This document shows, piece after piece, positions 17,907 through 27,349 of a DNA stretch of 64,000 nt. The notes beneath the pieces were generated by a model. That model searched no databases. It was not told where the DNA came from and saw only the letters and a program-made list of their open reading frames with translations. The stretch is taken from contig NZ_CP095412.1 in the NCBI RefSeq assembly GCF_023016265.1, positions 3,100,001 to 3,164,000 on the forward strand, in the 5' to 3' direction. The position numbers were made by a program, and so were the translations under genes. This DNA comes from Blastococcus sp. PRF04-17. Its GTDB lineage: Bacteria; Actinomycetota; Actinomycetes; Mycobacteriales; Geodermatophilaceae. How positions within the stretch are numbered: the stretch's first letter is position 1; the number at the start of each line of letters is the position of its first letter.

Positions 17907-18551
17907 TCACACGGGCGCCGAGGCGCCCACCCTGGCCGCGCAGGAGGCGGTGCCGAGCCAGGTGTGCGGCGCGCCCTGGTAGCACCAGCCCAGCCGCGGA
18001 CGGCGGGCGCTCACCCACAGGGCCGGCACGCGCTTGTCGCCGGCGCGGGACCCGGCCAGGGAGAAACAGTTGCGGGACCGCAGCACGCCCGGATCGGAGA
18101 CGAGCACCGCCAGCCCCTCGGCGATGGTCAGCGGCGTCCGGCCGGCGGCCGCGATGCCGGGCAGCACCTTGGCCGGGGGGACGTTCAGGTTGCCGCCGCC
18201 GGGGTCGACGTCCAGGAGCAGGTAGGGCGCGGCCGGGACCTCCAGCTCGGGCAGCGGCCTGAACCGGGCGAGGTCGTCGTCCTCCATCGTGGTGAAGCCC
18301 GGCCCGCCGACGGTGTGGACGGCCTCCAGCACCGGGACGACGGGTAGCCCGGGGACGACGACCACGAACGGGATGCCGTCGTGTCCGGCGGGCGGCGGCA
18401 GCAGGTCGCGGAGCGGCTCGCAGGAGGCGCGGAAGCAGCTCTCGAGGAGCTCGAGGTGCTCGGGCAGCCCGGCCTGGACCAGCGCGTCGACCTGGCGGTC
18501 GAACTCGAGCTCCGCCTCGGTCGGACAGGCTGCGACGGGAAGCGCGGACAT
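17907..18551 (-). CDS. DUF5701 family protein
   Basis: 214 residues. The conserved run includes FTTMEDDDLARFRPLPEL, YLLLDVDPGGGNLNVPP, AAGRTPLTIAEGLA and a C-terminal GDKRVPALWVSARRPRLGW, which I recognise as DUF5701, an actinobacterial family of unknown function. It looks cytoplasmic with no membrane segment. Five cysteines are scattered through the protein (C9, C39, C46 and later). Start ATG follows GAGAGGG at five bases. It lies alone between the MEDS regulator and the DUF6986 gene. Confidence 0.8.
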   Translation of the reverse strand: MSALPVAACPTEAELEFDRQVDALVQAGLPEHLELLESCFRASCEPLRDLLPPPAGHDGIPFVVVVPGLPVVPVLEAVHTVGGPGFTTMEDDDLARFRPLPELEVPAAPYLLLDVDPGGGNLNVPPAKVLPGIAAAGRTPLTIAEGLAVLVSDPGVLRSRNCFSLAGSRAGDKRVPALWVSARRPRLGWCYQGAPHTWLGTASCAARVGASAPV

Positions 18552-18616
18552 CGGTGCCCTCTCGTGCGGGGCACGCCGCAGGACGCCGGCGTGCCGAGCG
18601 ACGAACGGCGACCCCC

Positions 18617-19861
18617 TCAGGATCCCCCGGGCCGCCGGCCAGCCAGCCTATCCAGAGTCGTGCGCTCCGGCCCTCCCGCAGCCCGAACTTCTTCGTCGTC
18701 CACGGCGCCGCAGTCCAGCCCGCGCAGCAGGACGGCGGCCAGCGCCCGGGCCGTGGCCGGCTCGTCGAGGACGCCTCCGGCGGTGCGGTCGAGGTACGCG
18801 GCCAGGCGGGCGGCCGCGGCCGGGAGCGCGGAGCGGAAGAAGGCGTAGGTGGCGGTGTAGCGCGTCACCAGCTGTGCCGGGTGCAGGTCCCAGCCCTGGT
18901 AGAAGCCCCGCTCCAACGCGCGCCGCACCAGCCGGGCGTGCAGCCGCCAGGCGGTGTGCACCGCGTCGGTCGCACCCACGGGCAGCACGTTGGTCGAGCC
19001 GTCCACGGCCCGTGCGCCGGTGCCGGCGACGGCCACCTGCAGCACCTGCTTGGCGAAGTCCGCGGCCGGGTGGTCGCTCGCCTGGTGGGCGGCCGCGATG
19101 CCGAGGGAGGCGCTGTAGTCGTACGTGCCGTAGTGCAGCCCGAGCAGCCGCGGGCCCGCGGCGTGCACCATGGCCGCCGCGGTGATCGCCCCATCGGGAC
19201 CGATGACGGCCTGGGGCGTCTCGATCTGCAGCTCCAGGTGGGCTTGCGCGCCGTGGGCGGCCTCGAGCGCGTCGAGCACGGGCAGGAAGGCGCGCACCTG
19301 CTCCACGGCGGTCACCTTGGGCAGGGTCACGATCGGCCGGAAGACGGCGTCGGCCGGCAGGACGCCGGCGGTCTCGGTCCGGAACGCCCCGAGGAACAGG
19401 TCGAGCGTGCGGACGCCGCGGTGCCGGGTGCCGAGCTCGAGCGACTTGGCGCGGATCCCCCACCACGGCGGCGCGACGCCGTTCCCGACGTCGGCCGCCA
19501 GTGCCGCGGCGGCCGCGGGCACGTCGACGTCCTCCTTGCCGGGGCCGTGCCGGTAGCCGTCCTCGGCGTCGACGCGCAGGTCCTCGATGGGCTCGTTCGC
19601 GAGCTTGAACCGCACGCGCGGCAGCACCTCCTCGACGAGTGCGGGGTGCAGGCCGAGGTCCGGCAGGCCGTGGTCGTCCAGCGCCTCCAGCGCCTGCTCG
19701 CCCCACCGGACGGCCAGCCCCGGGCCGACGGCATCGGCCGGGACGTAGCAGGTGTGCACGGGCTGCCGCACGGTCCGCTCGCCGCCGAAGGCGGCCAGCC
19801 GGGCCGCGTCGACCGGCGTGAGCCGCCGGTCCAGCTCGTCGTAGACCTCGTCGGAAAGCAA
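18617..19861 (-). CDS. DUF6986 family aldolase-like protein (HpcH/CitE fold)
   Basis: About 414 residues from TTG 19861. Sequence blocks such as RQPVHTCYVPAD, RFKLANEPIEDLRVDAEDGY, PIVTLPKV, LELQIETPQAVIG and LLGLHYGTYDYS fit the TIM-barrel HpcH/HpaI-CitE type, with the acidic residues that bind Mg2+ in ETPQ and DAEDGY. It follows malate synthase by 83 bases on the same strand and is likely co-transcribed with it. In the uric-acid locus it may cleave or condense a small oxoacid derived from ureides; that is inference. The upstream GGAG is ten bases from TTG, so the start is uncertain. Confidence 0.75.
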   Translation of the reverse strand: MLSDEVYDELDRRLTPVDAARLAAFGGERTVRQPVHTCYVPADAVGPGLAVRWGEQALEALDDHGLPDLGLHPALVEEVLPRVRFKLANEPIEDLRVDAEDGYRHGPGKEDVDVPAAAAALAADVGNGVAPPWWGIRAKSLELGTRHRGVRTLDLFLGAFRTETAGVLPADAVFRPIVTLPKVTAVEQVRAFLPVLDALEAAHGAQAHLELQIETPQAVIGPDGAITAAAMVHAAGPRLLGLHYGTYDYSASLGIAAAHQASDHPAADFAKQVLQVAVAGTGARAVDGSTNVLPVGATDAVHTAWRLHARLVRRALERGFYQGWDLHPAQLVTRYTATYAFFRSALPAAAARLAAYLDRTAGGVLDEPATARALAAVLLRGLDCGAVDDEEVRAAGGPERTTLDRLAGRRPGGS

Positions 19862-19944
19862 GGGCGTTCTACTCCAGTTGCGTTTCGGCCCCGTCCCGGG
19901 ACCCGGCCCGAGCGTGCGAGGGGTGGGGAGGACGGGGTCCTTTC

Positions 19945-21515
19945 TCACGAGATCAGCTCGTAGGCGGGCAGGGTCAGGAAGTCGGGGAACTCGTCGGCCA
20001 GCGCGACCTGCTCGAACAGCCGCCGGGCGTCGTCCAGCCGGTCGAGCTGCCCGATACCGGCCACCTCCTCGTCGATGACCCGCCGGACCAGCTCCTCGGT
20101 CACCGTGTCGCCGGAGTCCAGGACGACGCCCGCGTCGATCCACTGCCACACCTGCGAGCGGCTGATCTCCGCGGTGGCGGCGTCCTCCATGAGGTTGTGG
20201 ATGCCGACGGCGCCGTTGCCGGCCAGCCAGGCCGCCAGGTAGCGGATCGCCACCTCCACGTTGGTCCGCAACCCGGCGAGGGTGCACTCGCCCGGAACCG
20301 AGGCGACGTCGAGCAACTGCTCCGCCGTCACGGAGACCTCCGGGCGCTGCTTCGCCAGCTGGTTCGGCCGGTCACCGAGGACGCCGTCGAAGATCTCCCG
20401 GCAGACCGGGACGAGGTCGGGGTGGGCCACCCACGACCCGTCGAAGCCGTCGCCGGCCTCCCGGGTCTTGTCCTCGCGCACCTTGGCCAGCGCCCGCTCG
20501 TTCACCTCCGGGTCGCGCCGGCTCGGGATGAACGCGGCCATGCCGCCGATCGCGTGCGCCCCCGGCGGTGACAGACCGCCACCAGCTGATCGGTGTAGGC
20601 CCGCATCATCGGCGCGGTCATCGTGACCGCGGCGCGGTCGGGCAGCACGAAGTCGGGCCCGGCGTCGCGGAAGACCTTGATGACGCTGAAGAGGTAGTCC
20701 CAGCGGCCGGCGTTGAGCCCCGTCGCGTGGTCGCCGAGGGCGTGCAGCATCTCCTCCATCTCGAACGCGGCGGGGATGGTCTCGATCAACATCGTGGCCC
20801 GGACGGAGCCGGCCGGGAGCCCGAGCACCTGCTCGGCGTGGTCGAACACCAGCCGCCAGAGCCCGGCCTCGAGGTGACCCTCCATCTTCGGCAGGTAGAA
20901 GTACGGCCCGCTGCCGCGGTCGAGCTGCTCCCGCGCGTTGTGGAACAGGTAGAGGCCGGCGTCCACGAGCGCGCCCACCGACGGCTCGCCGTCCACCAGG
21001 AGGTGCCGCTCGGGCAGGTGCCAGCCACGGGGCCGCGGGACGATCGTCGGCAGCCGGCCGTCCTCCCGCAGCCGGTACCCCCTGCCGTCGGGGCTGGTGA
21101 ACGAAAGCGTCCGGCGGACGGCGTCCTTGAGCACGACCTGCCCGCCGACGACGTTGCGCCAGTGCGGGGTGTTGGCGTCCTCCAGATCGGCCAGCCACAC
21201 GTTCGCGCCGCAGTTGAGCGCGTTGATCGCCATCTTCGGCTCGGTGGGGCCGGTGATCTCCACCCGCCGGTCGACCAGTCCCGGCGGCGCGGGCGGCACC
21301 CGCCAGTCGCCGTTCCGGACGTCGGCGGTCTCGGCGCGGAAGTCGATCCTGCGGGCGGCGGCGATCTCGGCCCGGCGGACGGCCCGGGCGGCCAACAGCG
21401 CGTCGCGGTGCGCCCCGAACCGGGACTGCAGGTCGGCGACGAAGTCCAGCGCCTCGGGCGTGAGGATCTCCTCCTCCCGGTCGACCGGCGGTCCCTGCAC
21501 GCGCACGTCCGTCAC
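19945..21515 (-). CDS. aceB: Malate synthase A (frameshifted)
   Basis: About 523 residues after restoring one base, the usual length for malate synthase A. Hallmarks: TGPTEPKMAINALNCGANVW, ADLEDANTPHW, IVPRPRGWHL, ATMLIETIPAAFEMEE and, after the break, AHAIGGMAAFIPSR and GSWVAHPDLVP. It condenses glyoxylate with acetyl-CoA to malate. The frame breaks at the C-run 20559-20563 (five C, six expected: HRRGAHAIGG). GTG 21515 is preceded by GAGGGAGG at six bases. It is divergent from the uricase operon, fitting capture of glyoxylate from allantoin breakdown. Confidence 0.92.
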
Positions 21516-21557
21516 GGGGCGCCTCCCTCTCCTGGTCGGGGCTGGCATCCTCTCACC

Positions 21558-22055
21558 GTGGTCACCCTCGACGCGTTCAACGACGAGCCCGCCGACCAGG
21601 CCGTCCAGGCCCTGCGTGCCTGCAACGCCGCACCCCGCTTCGCCGCGGAGGTGGTCGCCGGTCGTCCCTACCGGGACGTCGAGACCCTGCTGGCCCGCGT
21701 CGAGCAGGTGGCCCGCGAACTTCCGTGGGACGACGTCGCCATCGCGCTGGCCGCACATCCGCGGATCGGCGACCGGGTGGAGGGGTCCTCGGCAGAGGCC
21801 CGGTCCTCGCGCCGGGAGCAGCGCTCGATGGACGACGCGGACGACGACGTTCGTCGGGCGCTGCTCGAGGGGAACCGGGCCTACGAGGAGCGCTTCGACC
21901 GCGTGTTCCTGATCCGCGCCTCGGGCCGGTCCCCGGACGAGATGCTGGCCGAGCTGCGGCGGCGGCTGGAGAACGACGAGGAGGCCGAGCGCGCCGAGGT
22001 CACCGAGCAGCTGGCCCAGATCACGGCGCTGCGGGTGAAGGAGCTGGTCTCGTGA
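21558..22055 (+). CDS. uraD: 2-oxo-4-hydroxy-4-carboxy-5-ureidoimidazoline decarboxylase
   Basis: 165 residues, OHCU decarboxylase, third enzyme of urate to (S)-allantoin conversion. The catalytic motif HPRIGD (His67) is present with downstream SSAEARSSRREQRSM and LLEGNRAYEERFD. The start GTG 21558 lies only 42 bases from the aceB GTG on the other strand, so the promoter must be very compact or overlap coding sequence; no clear ribosome-binding site precedes it. The stop overlaps the uraH start (GTGA). Confidence 0.93.
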   Translation: MVTLDAFNDEPADQAVQALRACNAAPRFAAEVVAGRPYRDVETLLARVEQVARELPWDDVAIALAAHPRIGDRVEGSSAEARSSRREQRSMDDADDDVRRALLEGNRAYEERFDRVFLIRASGRSPDEMLAELRRRLENDEEAERAEVTEQLAQITALRVKELVS

Positions 22056-22369
22056 GCGTCTCGACGCACGTGCTGGACTCGGTGGTGGGCCGACCCGCCG
22101 CGGGCATCGCCGTCCGCCTGTTCGCCGGCGAGGAGCTGATCGCCGAGAGCGTGACCGACCACGACGGCCGCTCCCGGCTGACCGAGGACGCGACCGCCCT
22201 CGGCGTGCACCGGCTGGTCTTCGCGACCGGGCAGTGGTTCGCCGAGCAGGGGCGCGACGCGTTCTACCCCGAGGTCGTGCTCACGTTCTCCGTCGCCGAA
22301 CCGGGCGAGCACCACCACGTCCCGCTGCTGCTCAGCCCGTTCGCCTACTCCACGTACCGGGGCTCCTGA
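22052..22369 (+). CDS. uraH: 5-Hydroxyisourate hydrolase
   Basis: 105 residues, transthyretin-like family. The three signatures are present: STHVLDSVVGRPAAG at the N-terminus (active His6), the central GRSRL region, and the diagnostic C-terminal FAYSTYRGS. It hydrolyses 5-hydroxyisourate, the uricase product, to OHCU, the substrate of the upstream decarboxylase. It is translationally coupled to uraD by GTGA. The 77-base gap before uricase contains a 12-base palindrome CGCGAGCTCGCG (22392-22403) of unknown meaning. Confidence 0.94.
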   Translation: MSVSTHVLDSVVGRPAAGIAVRLFAGEELIAESVTDHDGRSRLTEDATALGVHRLVFATGQWFAEQGRDAFYPEVVLTFSVAEPGEHHHVPLLLSPFAYSTYRGS

Positions 22370-22446
22370 CCGGCCCTCTGCAGGGGCCCGGCGCGAGCTC
22401 GCGAGCACTGGGGGGCGGGGGTCCCTTCTGTGCAACAGTGCGCGGC

Positions 22447-23337
22447 ATGGGAATCGTGCTCGGCCCGAACCAGTACGGGAAGGCGGAGGTCCGCGTCGTC
22501 GCGGTCGACCGCAGCAGCCCGCGGCACACCCTCGTCGATCTCAACGTCAGCTCGAGCCTGCGGGGCGACTTCACCGCCTGTCACACCGAGGGCGACAACA
22601 GCCACGTGCTCGCCACGGACACCCAGAAGAACACGGTGTTCGCCTTCGCCCGGGACGGTGTCGGTTCGCCCGAGGCCTTCGCGCTGCGACTGGCCCGGCA
22701 CTTCGCCGGCTCCTACGACTGGATCACCGGCGCCCGCGTGGCCGTCGAGTCCTACGGCTGGCAGCGGATCAGCGTGGGCGGCGCCGAGCACGACCACTCG
22801 TTCCGCCGGGCCGGCAGCGAGGTCCGGACCGCCGTGGTCACCGTGGACGGCGGCGAGGCCCACGTGCTGGCCGGGCTCAGCGACCTCGTCGTCCTCAAGA
22901 CCACCGGCTCGGAGTTCCGGGGCTTCCCGCGTGACCGCTACACCACCCTCGTGGAGACGGACGACCGGATCCTGGCGACCGCGGTGACCGCCCGCTGGCG
23001 CTACACGGGCACGGACCTGGACTTCGACGCGTCGTTCGACGCCGTCCGGACGGCGTTGCTGGAGACGTTCGCCGCCACCCACTCGCTCGCCCTGCAGCAG
23101 TCGCTCCACGCGATGGGCACGGCGGCGCTGGACCGGTGCCCCGACGTGGCCGAGATCCGGATGTCGATGCCGAACAAGCACCACTTCCTGCAGGATCTGT
23201 CGGCGTTCGGTCTCGACAACCCGAACGTGGTGTACCACGCCGACGACCGCCCCTACGGGCTGATCGAGGGCACCGTCCTGCGGGACGACATCCCGCCCGC
23301 CGAGATCGCCTGGCACGGCACCCCCGGCTTCTGCTGA
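22447..23337 (+). CDS. uox: Urate oxidase (uricase)
   Basis: 296 residues. Conserved uricase blocks: GPNQYGKAEVRVV near the N-terminus, the active-site Thr in ATDTQKNTVFAFA, KTTGSEFRGFPRDRYTTL, and SMPNKHHFLQDL with the catalytic His. The cofactor-free enzyme oxidises urate with O2 to 5-hydroxyisourate and H2O2. It closes the uraD-uraH-uox operon; allantoinase and later ureide genes are not in this window. The stop is three bases from the stop of a convergent hypothetical gene, so there is no room for a private terminator. Confidence 0.95.
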   Translation: MGIVLGPNQYGKAEVRVVAVDRSSPRHTLVDLNVSSSLRGDFTACHTEGDNSHVLATDTQKNTVFAFARDGVGSPEAFALRLARHFAGSYDWITGARVAVESYGWQRISVGGAEHDHSFRRAGSEVRTAVVTVDGGEAHVLAGLSDLVVLKTTGSEFRGFPRDRYTTLVETDDRILATAVTARWRYTGTDLDFDASFDAVRTALLETFAATHSLALQQSLHAMGTAALDRCPDVAEIRMSMPNKHHFLQDLSAFGLDNPNVVYHADDRPYGLIEGTVLRDDIPPAEIAWHGTPGFC

Positions 23338-23340
23338 GCG

Positions 23341-23812
23341 TCAGCCGGCCTCGACGCCGACGCCGCCGAAGAGCGCGCGGGCATGGATCCGCAGGTCGGC
23401 GGCGTGCTCGTCGTCGGTGCGCTGCACACGGCCGTCACCGCCCATGCCGCCGATCCCGCGGAAGCGCCACCACACCCGCCAGTCGGCCGGCACCCGGACA
23501 GCCGCGCCGGCCATCAGCGCCCGCAGGGTCAGGTCGATGCCATGGGCCGGCCGGGGCAGCGCGGTCAGGTCGATCTCGGCACCCGCCATCGCGAGGTCGA
23601 CCCGCACCCGGGAGAGCGCCGGGTTCCGCGGGCGGAGCTCCAGCCCGAAGTGGGTCAGCACCCGCCGGATGCTGGTCGAGGACTCGTCGCCCTCGTTCTT
23701 CCGCCAGGCGGTCAGCCCGGCCGGCCGCTGCGACGACGGCATGGAACGCGATCCAACCGACCAGCCAGGGCCGCACCCGGCGAAGAACGCGCAGGGCCAC
23801 GGGATTCGGCAT
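23341..23812 (-). CDS. Hypothetical membrane-anchored protein (frameshifted)
   Basis: Two overlapping frames form one protein of about 157 residues: MPNPVALRVLRRVRPW then a transmembrane stretch (LVGWIAFHAVVAA), followed in the other phase by GLTAWRKNEGDESST and a soluble domain with RPAHGIDLTLRALMAGAAVR and a C-terminal DLRIHARALFGG. The phase change lies near 23735, where the doubled GGCC (GGCCGGCC) could be a four-base duplication or one extra base. I recognise no family. ATG 23812 is the likely start, though its ribosome-binding site is poor. Confidence 0.55.
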
Positions 23813-23832
23813 GCCCTCAGCCCAGCATGAAC

Positions 23833-23866
23833 GGGGCGGCGGTGGGAAGCCCCCCACCGCCGCCCC
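23833..23866. terminator. 14-bp GC-rich hairpin downstream of the chemoreceptor gene
   Basis: Left arm 23833-23846 and right arm 23853-23866 are exact reverse complements (GGGGCGGCGGTGGG and its complement) around a six-base loop. It sits 27 bases beyond the 3' end of the chemoreceptor gene and before the start of the next minus-strand gene, the right place for a factor-independent terminator. There is no U-tract. Confidence 0.7.
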
Positions 23867-23892
23867 TCCTCAGGTGGCTCTCCGATAGCGCG

Positions 23893-25479
23893 TCAGTACC
23901 GGAATCGAGCCACCGAGCTGTGGAGCGAGGTGGCCATGCGGGCCACCTCGTCGATGGCGGCCTGCGCGTCGTTCATCGCGCTGGTCGTGGAGTTGGTGGC
24001 CGTGGCCACCGCGTCGATGTTCTCGGCGATCTGGCTCGCCGACTGCGCCGCCTCGGCGACGTTGCGGTTCATCTCCGTGGTCGTCGCGGTCTGCTCCTCG
24101 ACGGCGGCGGCGATGGTGCTCTGCGAGTCGTTGATCAGCGCGATGATCGAGCTGATCTCGCTGATCGCCTGCACGGCGCCCTCGGTGTCCTCCTGGATCG
24201 CCTGCACGCGGGCGGTGATGTCCTGCGTCGCCTTGGCGGTCTCCTGCGCGAGCTCCTTGACCTCGTTGGCCACCACGGCGAAGCCCTTGCCGGCCTCGCC
24301 GGCCCGCGCGGCCTCGATGGTGGCGTTCAGTGCCAGCAGGTTGGTCTGCTCGGCGATCGAGGTGATGACCTTGACGACGCTGGCGATCTCCAGGGAGGAC
24401 TCGCCGAGCTTGGCGACCGTGGCGGTCGTGGAGTCGGCGGCGGTGACCGCCTGACCGGCCACGCGGGACACCTCCGAGGCGTTCTGCGCGATCTCCCGGA
24501 TGGAGGCACCCATCTGCTCCGAGCCGGCCGAGACGGTCTGCACGTTGCTCGACACCTGGACGGCGGCGGTCGCGACGATGCTGCTCTGCGCGGAGGACTC
24601 GTCGGCGAGCCGCGCCATGTCCTGGGCGCTGGCCGAGAGCTGCTCGGTGGCCGAGGCGAGCGTGGTCGAGCTGTCGCCGATCGCCGCGATCACGTCCCGC
24701 ATGTTGTGCATCGAGGTCTCCAGCGAGCCGGCCATCTGGCCGACCTCGTCCTTGCTGCTGATGCCGGTCGACCCGGTGAGGTCGCCCTCGGCCAGCCCTC
24801 GGAGGACGGCGCCGACGCGGCGGAGCGGCCCGACCACGGACCGGGTGATGACCCAGCCCAGCAGGGCGAGGACGAGGACGCCGACGCCGACGCCGGTCAG
24901 CGCGAGCCGCTCGGCCGTGGTGCGCTGGTCGGCGGAGTGCGCGGCGGCCTCCTCGCCATAGGTGGCGACCGCTTCACCCAGCTTGGGGAGCTCGTTCTCG
25001 AGGATCGAGAAGTCCTGTGCGAACCGGGGGTAGGCCGCCAGGGCGGCTGCGGGATCGACGCCGGCCACGCCGATGATCTGGGCTGCCGAGTTCAGGTACG
25101 CCTCGACCGCCGGTGTCACTTCGGTGACCGCGGCGTCGACCTGCGGGCCCAGGTCGTCCTCCGCCGTCTTCGCCAGGACCTCGCGGAAGAGCTCGTCGTG
25201 CTCGGCGAGGTCAGTCCTGGCGCCCGCGTACAGGTCACCCTGCCCGTCGCTGACCAGTGCCTGCAGGACGTCGCCGCGGATGGCGTCGTGCATCATGTCG
25301 GCCAGCAGCACGTCCTCGGTGCCCTCCGCGATGGCCAGGAGCTCCTCGGCGGTCTCGCCGGTGCCCTCGAGGGCCTGGTACGTCACGACGGCGAAGAGAC
25401 CGAGTGCGACTCCGCCCGTGGCCACGAGGTAGGAGAGCTTCACGCCGAGCGGACGGTCGGACCAGAGCGAGCGCGACAT
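23893..25479 (-). CDS. Methyl-accepting chemotaxis protein
   Basis: 528 residues: membrane segment 15-36, an extracytoplasmic helical sensor domain (about 37-190), second membrane segment 192-213, a HAMP linker ([20 protein letters not shown]) and a long coiled signalling domain with the conserved tip [19 protein letters not shown] and [14 protein letters not shown]. It should cluster with CheA/CheW and bias flagellar rotation. The ligand domain is a four-helix type with no readable specificity. GGAG lies six bases before ATG 25479. A close paralogue lies directly upstream on the same strand, separated by 175 bases. Confidence 0.93.
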   Translation of the reverse strand: MSRSLWSDRPLGVKLSYLVATGGVALGLFAVVTYQALEGTGETAEELLAIAEGTEDVLLADMMHDAIRGDVLQALVSDGQGDLYAGARTDLAEHDELFREVLAKTAEDDLGPQVDAAVTEVTPAVEAYLNSAAQIIGVAGVDPAAALAAYPRFAQDFSILENELPKLGEAVATYGEEAAAHSADQRTTAERLALTGVGVGVLVLALLGWVITRSVVGPLRRVGAVLRGLAEGDLTGSTGISSKDEVGQMAGSLETSMHNMRDVIAAIGDSSTTLASATEQLSASAQDMARLADESSAQSSIVATAAVQVSSNVQTVSAGSEQMGASIREIAQNASEVSRVAGQAVTAADSTTATVAKLGESSLEIASVVKVITSIAEQTNLLALNATIEAARAGEAGKGFAVVANEVKELAQETAKATQDITARVQAIQEDTEGAVQAISEISSIIALINDSQSTIAAAVEEQTATTTEMNRNVAEAAQSASQIAENIDAVATATNSTTSAMNDAQAAIDEVARMATSLHSSVARFRY

Positions 25480-25654
25480 CGGGGTCTCCGGGACTGGGGC
25501 CATCGGTGGCGGGCACCACCGTCAGCGCTGTCTTCGGCCCAAGAGTGGAGCGACTACAGCTGAAACCGAAAACTCCCGCGCCGCGGGTTCGGGTCGCCCC
25601 CGTACGAACCGGGACGACGCCAGGTCCGCACGAGGTGGCGCCTGGTCGCGCCGC

Positions 25655-27238
25655 TCAGTAGCGGAAGCGGCCGACCGAGGTGTGCAGCGCCGAGGCCATC
25701 CGGGCAACCTCCTCCATCGCGGCGCGGGTGTCGGCGATGGTCCCCGTGGTCGAGGCCGCGGTGGCGGCCACCGAGCCGATGTTCTCCGCGATCTGGCCGG
25801 CCGACATGGCAGCCTCCGCGACGTTGCGGTTCATCTCCGTGGTGGTCGCCGTCTGCTCCTCGACGGCGGCGGCGATGGTGCTCTGCGAGTCGTTGATCCG
25901 GCCGATGACCGACGAGATCTCGCCGATGGCCTGCACGGCGCCCTCGGTGTCGGTCTGGATGGCCTCGACCCGGGCGGTGATGTCCTGCGTCGCCTTCGCG
26001 GTCTCCTGCGCCAGCTCCTTCACCTCGTTGGCCACCACGGCGAAGCCCTTGCCCGCCTCGCCGGCCCGAGCGGCCTCGATGGTCGCGTTGAGCGCCAGCA
26101 GGTTCGTCTGCTCCGCGATGCTGGTGATCACCTTCACGACGCTGGCGATCTCCAGGGACGACTCGCCGAGCTTGGCGACCGTCGCGTTGGTGGCATCCGC
26201 TACGGCCACTGCCTGCGCCGCGACGCGGGACACCTCGGAGGCGTTCTGCGCGATCTCCCGGATGGAGGAACCCATCTGCTCGGATCCCGCGGCCACGGTC
26301 TGCACGGTGGTGGAGACCTGGTCGGCCGCGCCCGCGACCACATCGGTCTGCGCTGCGGACTCCTGCGCGAGCCGGTCCATCGCCTGTGCGCTCCCCGTCA
26401 GCTCTTCCGTCGCCGACGCCAGCGTCTCCGAGGTCTCGGCGATGACCGCCACGACGGAACGCATGTCCTCCATCGAGGTCTCCAGCGCCGCGGCGATCCG
26501 ACCGACCTCGTCCCTGCTCGACACCCCGGTCCGCCCCCGGAGGTCGCCGTCGGCCATGGCTGCGACGACGGCGTCCACGCGACGCAGCGGACGGACGACC
26601 GATCGCGTGACCAGCCAGCCGAGAGATCCGAGCACGGTGACACCGACGACCGCGATCACGACCAGCAGCGTCGAGGCCGAGTTCCGCTGGTCCTCGCTCT
26701 CCTGCTCGGCCGAGCGGGCCCGCGCGCCGATCGCCTCACCCACCGCCGGCAGCTCCGCCTCGAGTGCCTCGAAGGCCACGAGGAATTCCGGATAGCCGCC
26801 GCGCGCAGCGGCGACGTCGCGACCAGCAGCGTCGACGATCTCACCGGCTGCCGTCAGGTAGGCCTCGACGGCCGGCCGCACGTCCTCCACGGACCTGTCC
26901 ACGTCGGCGCCGAGGCCGGCTGCCGCCACCTCGTCGAGCAGGACGCGGAAGTTCTCCGAGTGGTCGACCAGCTCGGTGACCGCCGACCGGTACTGGTCCC
27001 CGTGGCCGTCGAGCAACGCCTGGAGCACGTCACCGCGCACCGCGTCGTGCATCATGTCCGCCTCCAGGGCGGCCGCCGTCGCGTCGTTGGTCGCCACGAG
27101 GACACCCTTGGCGCCGCCCGTCCCCTGGATCTCGCCGACGGCGAGGACCGCGAAGACGCCCAGGGACACCGCCCCGGACGCGACGAGCGCGGAGAGCTTC
27201 ACCCCGAGCGGGCGGTCGGTCCACCAGGTCTGAGACAT
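25655..27238 (-). CDS. Methyl-accepting chemotaxis protein (paralogue)
   Basis: 527 residues, the same architecture as the neighbour: membrane segment 15-36, helical sensor domain, second segment near 192, HAMP ([20 protein letters not shown]) and signalling domain. The C-terminal ~250 residues are nearly identical to the neighbour, while the sensor half has diverged, as expected of tandem duplication followed by ligand change. Shared odd features include DMMHDA(I/V)RGDVLQAL just after the first segment and [11 protein letters not shown] at the start. GGGGAG lies six bases before ATG 27238. Confidence 0.93.
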   Translation of the reverse strand: MSQTWWTDRPLGVKLSALVASGAVSLGVFAVLAVGEIQGTGGAKGVLVATNDATAAALEADMMHDAVRGDVLQALLDGHGDQYRSAVTELVDHSENFRVLLDEVAAAGLGADVDRSVEDVRPAVEAYLTAAGEIVDAAGRDVAAARGGYPEFLVAFEALEAELPAVGEAIGARARSAEQESEDQRNSASTLLVVIAVVGVTVLGSLGWLVTRSVVRPLRRVDAVVAAMADGDLRGRTGVSSRDEVGRIAAALETSMEDMRSVVAVIAETSETLASATEELTGSAQAMDRLAQESAAQTDVVAGAADQVSTTVQTVAAGSEQMGSSIREIAQNASEVSRVAAQAVAVADATNATVAKLGESSLEIASVVKVITSIAEQTNLLALNATIEAARAGEAGKGFAVVANEVKELAQETAKATQDITARVEAIQTDTEGAVQAIGEISSVIGRINDSQSTIAAAVEEQTATTTEMNRNVAEAAMSAGQIAENIGSVAATAASTTGTIADTRAAMEEVARMASALHTSVGRFRY

Positions 27239-27323
27239 GGAACTCCCCTTGCACGGAACGGCTATTGCGGACTGCCGTGATGTCTTCGGCTGCCGGCTCC
27301 GTGGCTCAAGGTCAGCGCGCGAA

Positions 27324-27344
27324 GATCTTGCACACCACAAGATC
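27324..27344. terminator. Short hairpin after the methyltransferase gene
   Basis: GATCTTG (27324-27330) and CAAGATC (27338-27344) form a 7-bp stem with a seven-base loop, extendable by GCG/CGC with a two-base bulge. It lies six bases beyond the methyltransferase stop on the minus strand and about 85 bases before the next minus-strand start. It could be a weak terminator or an operator for the chemoreceptor gene. Confidence 0.45.
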
Positions 27345-27349
27345 GCGTG

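Noticed and set aside
22392..22403. Palindrome CGCGAGCTCGCG as an operator for uricase
   Set aside because: GC-only palindromes of this length are common by chance here, and nothing links it to a promoter.
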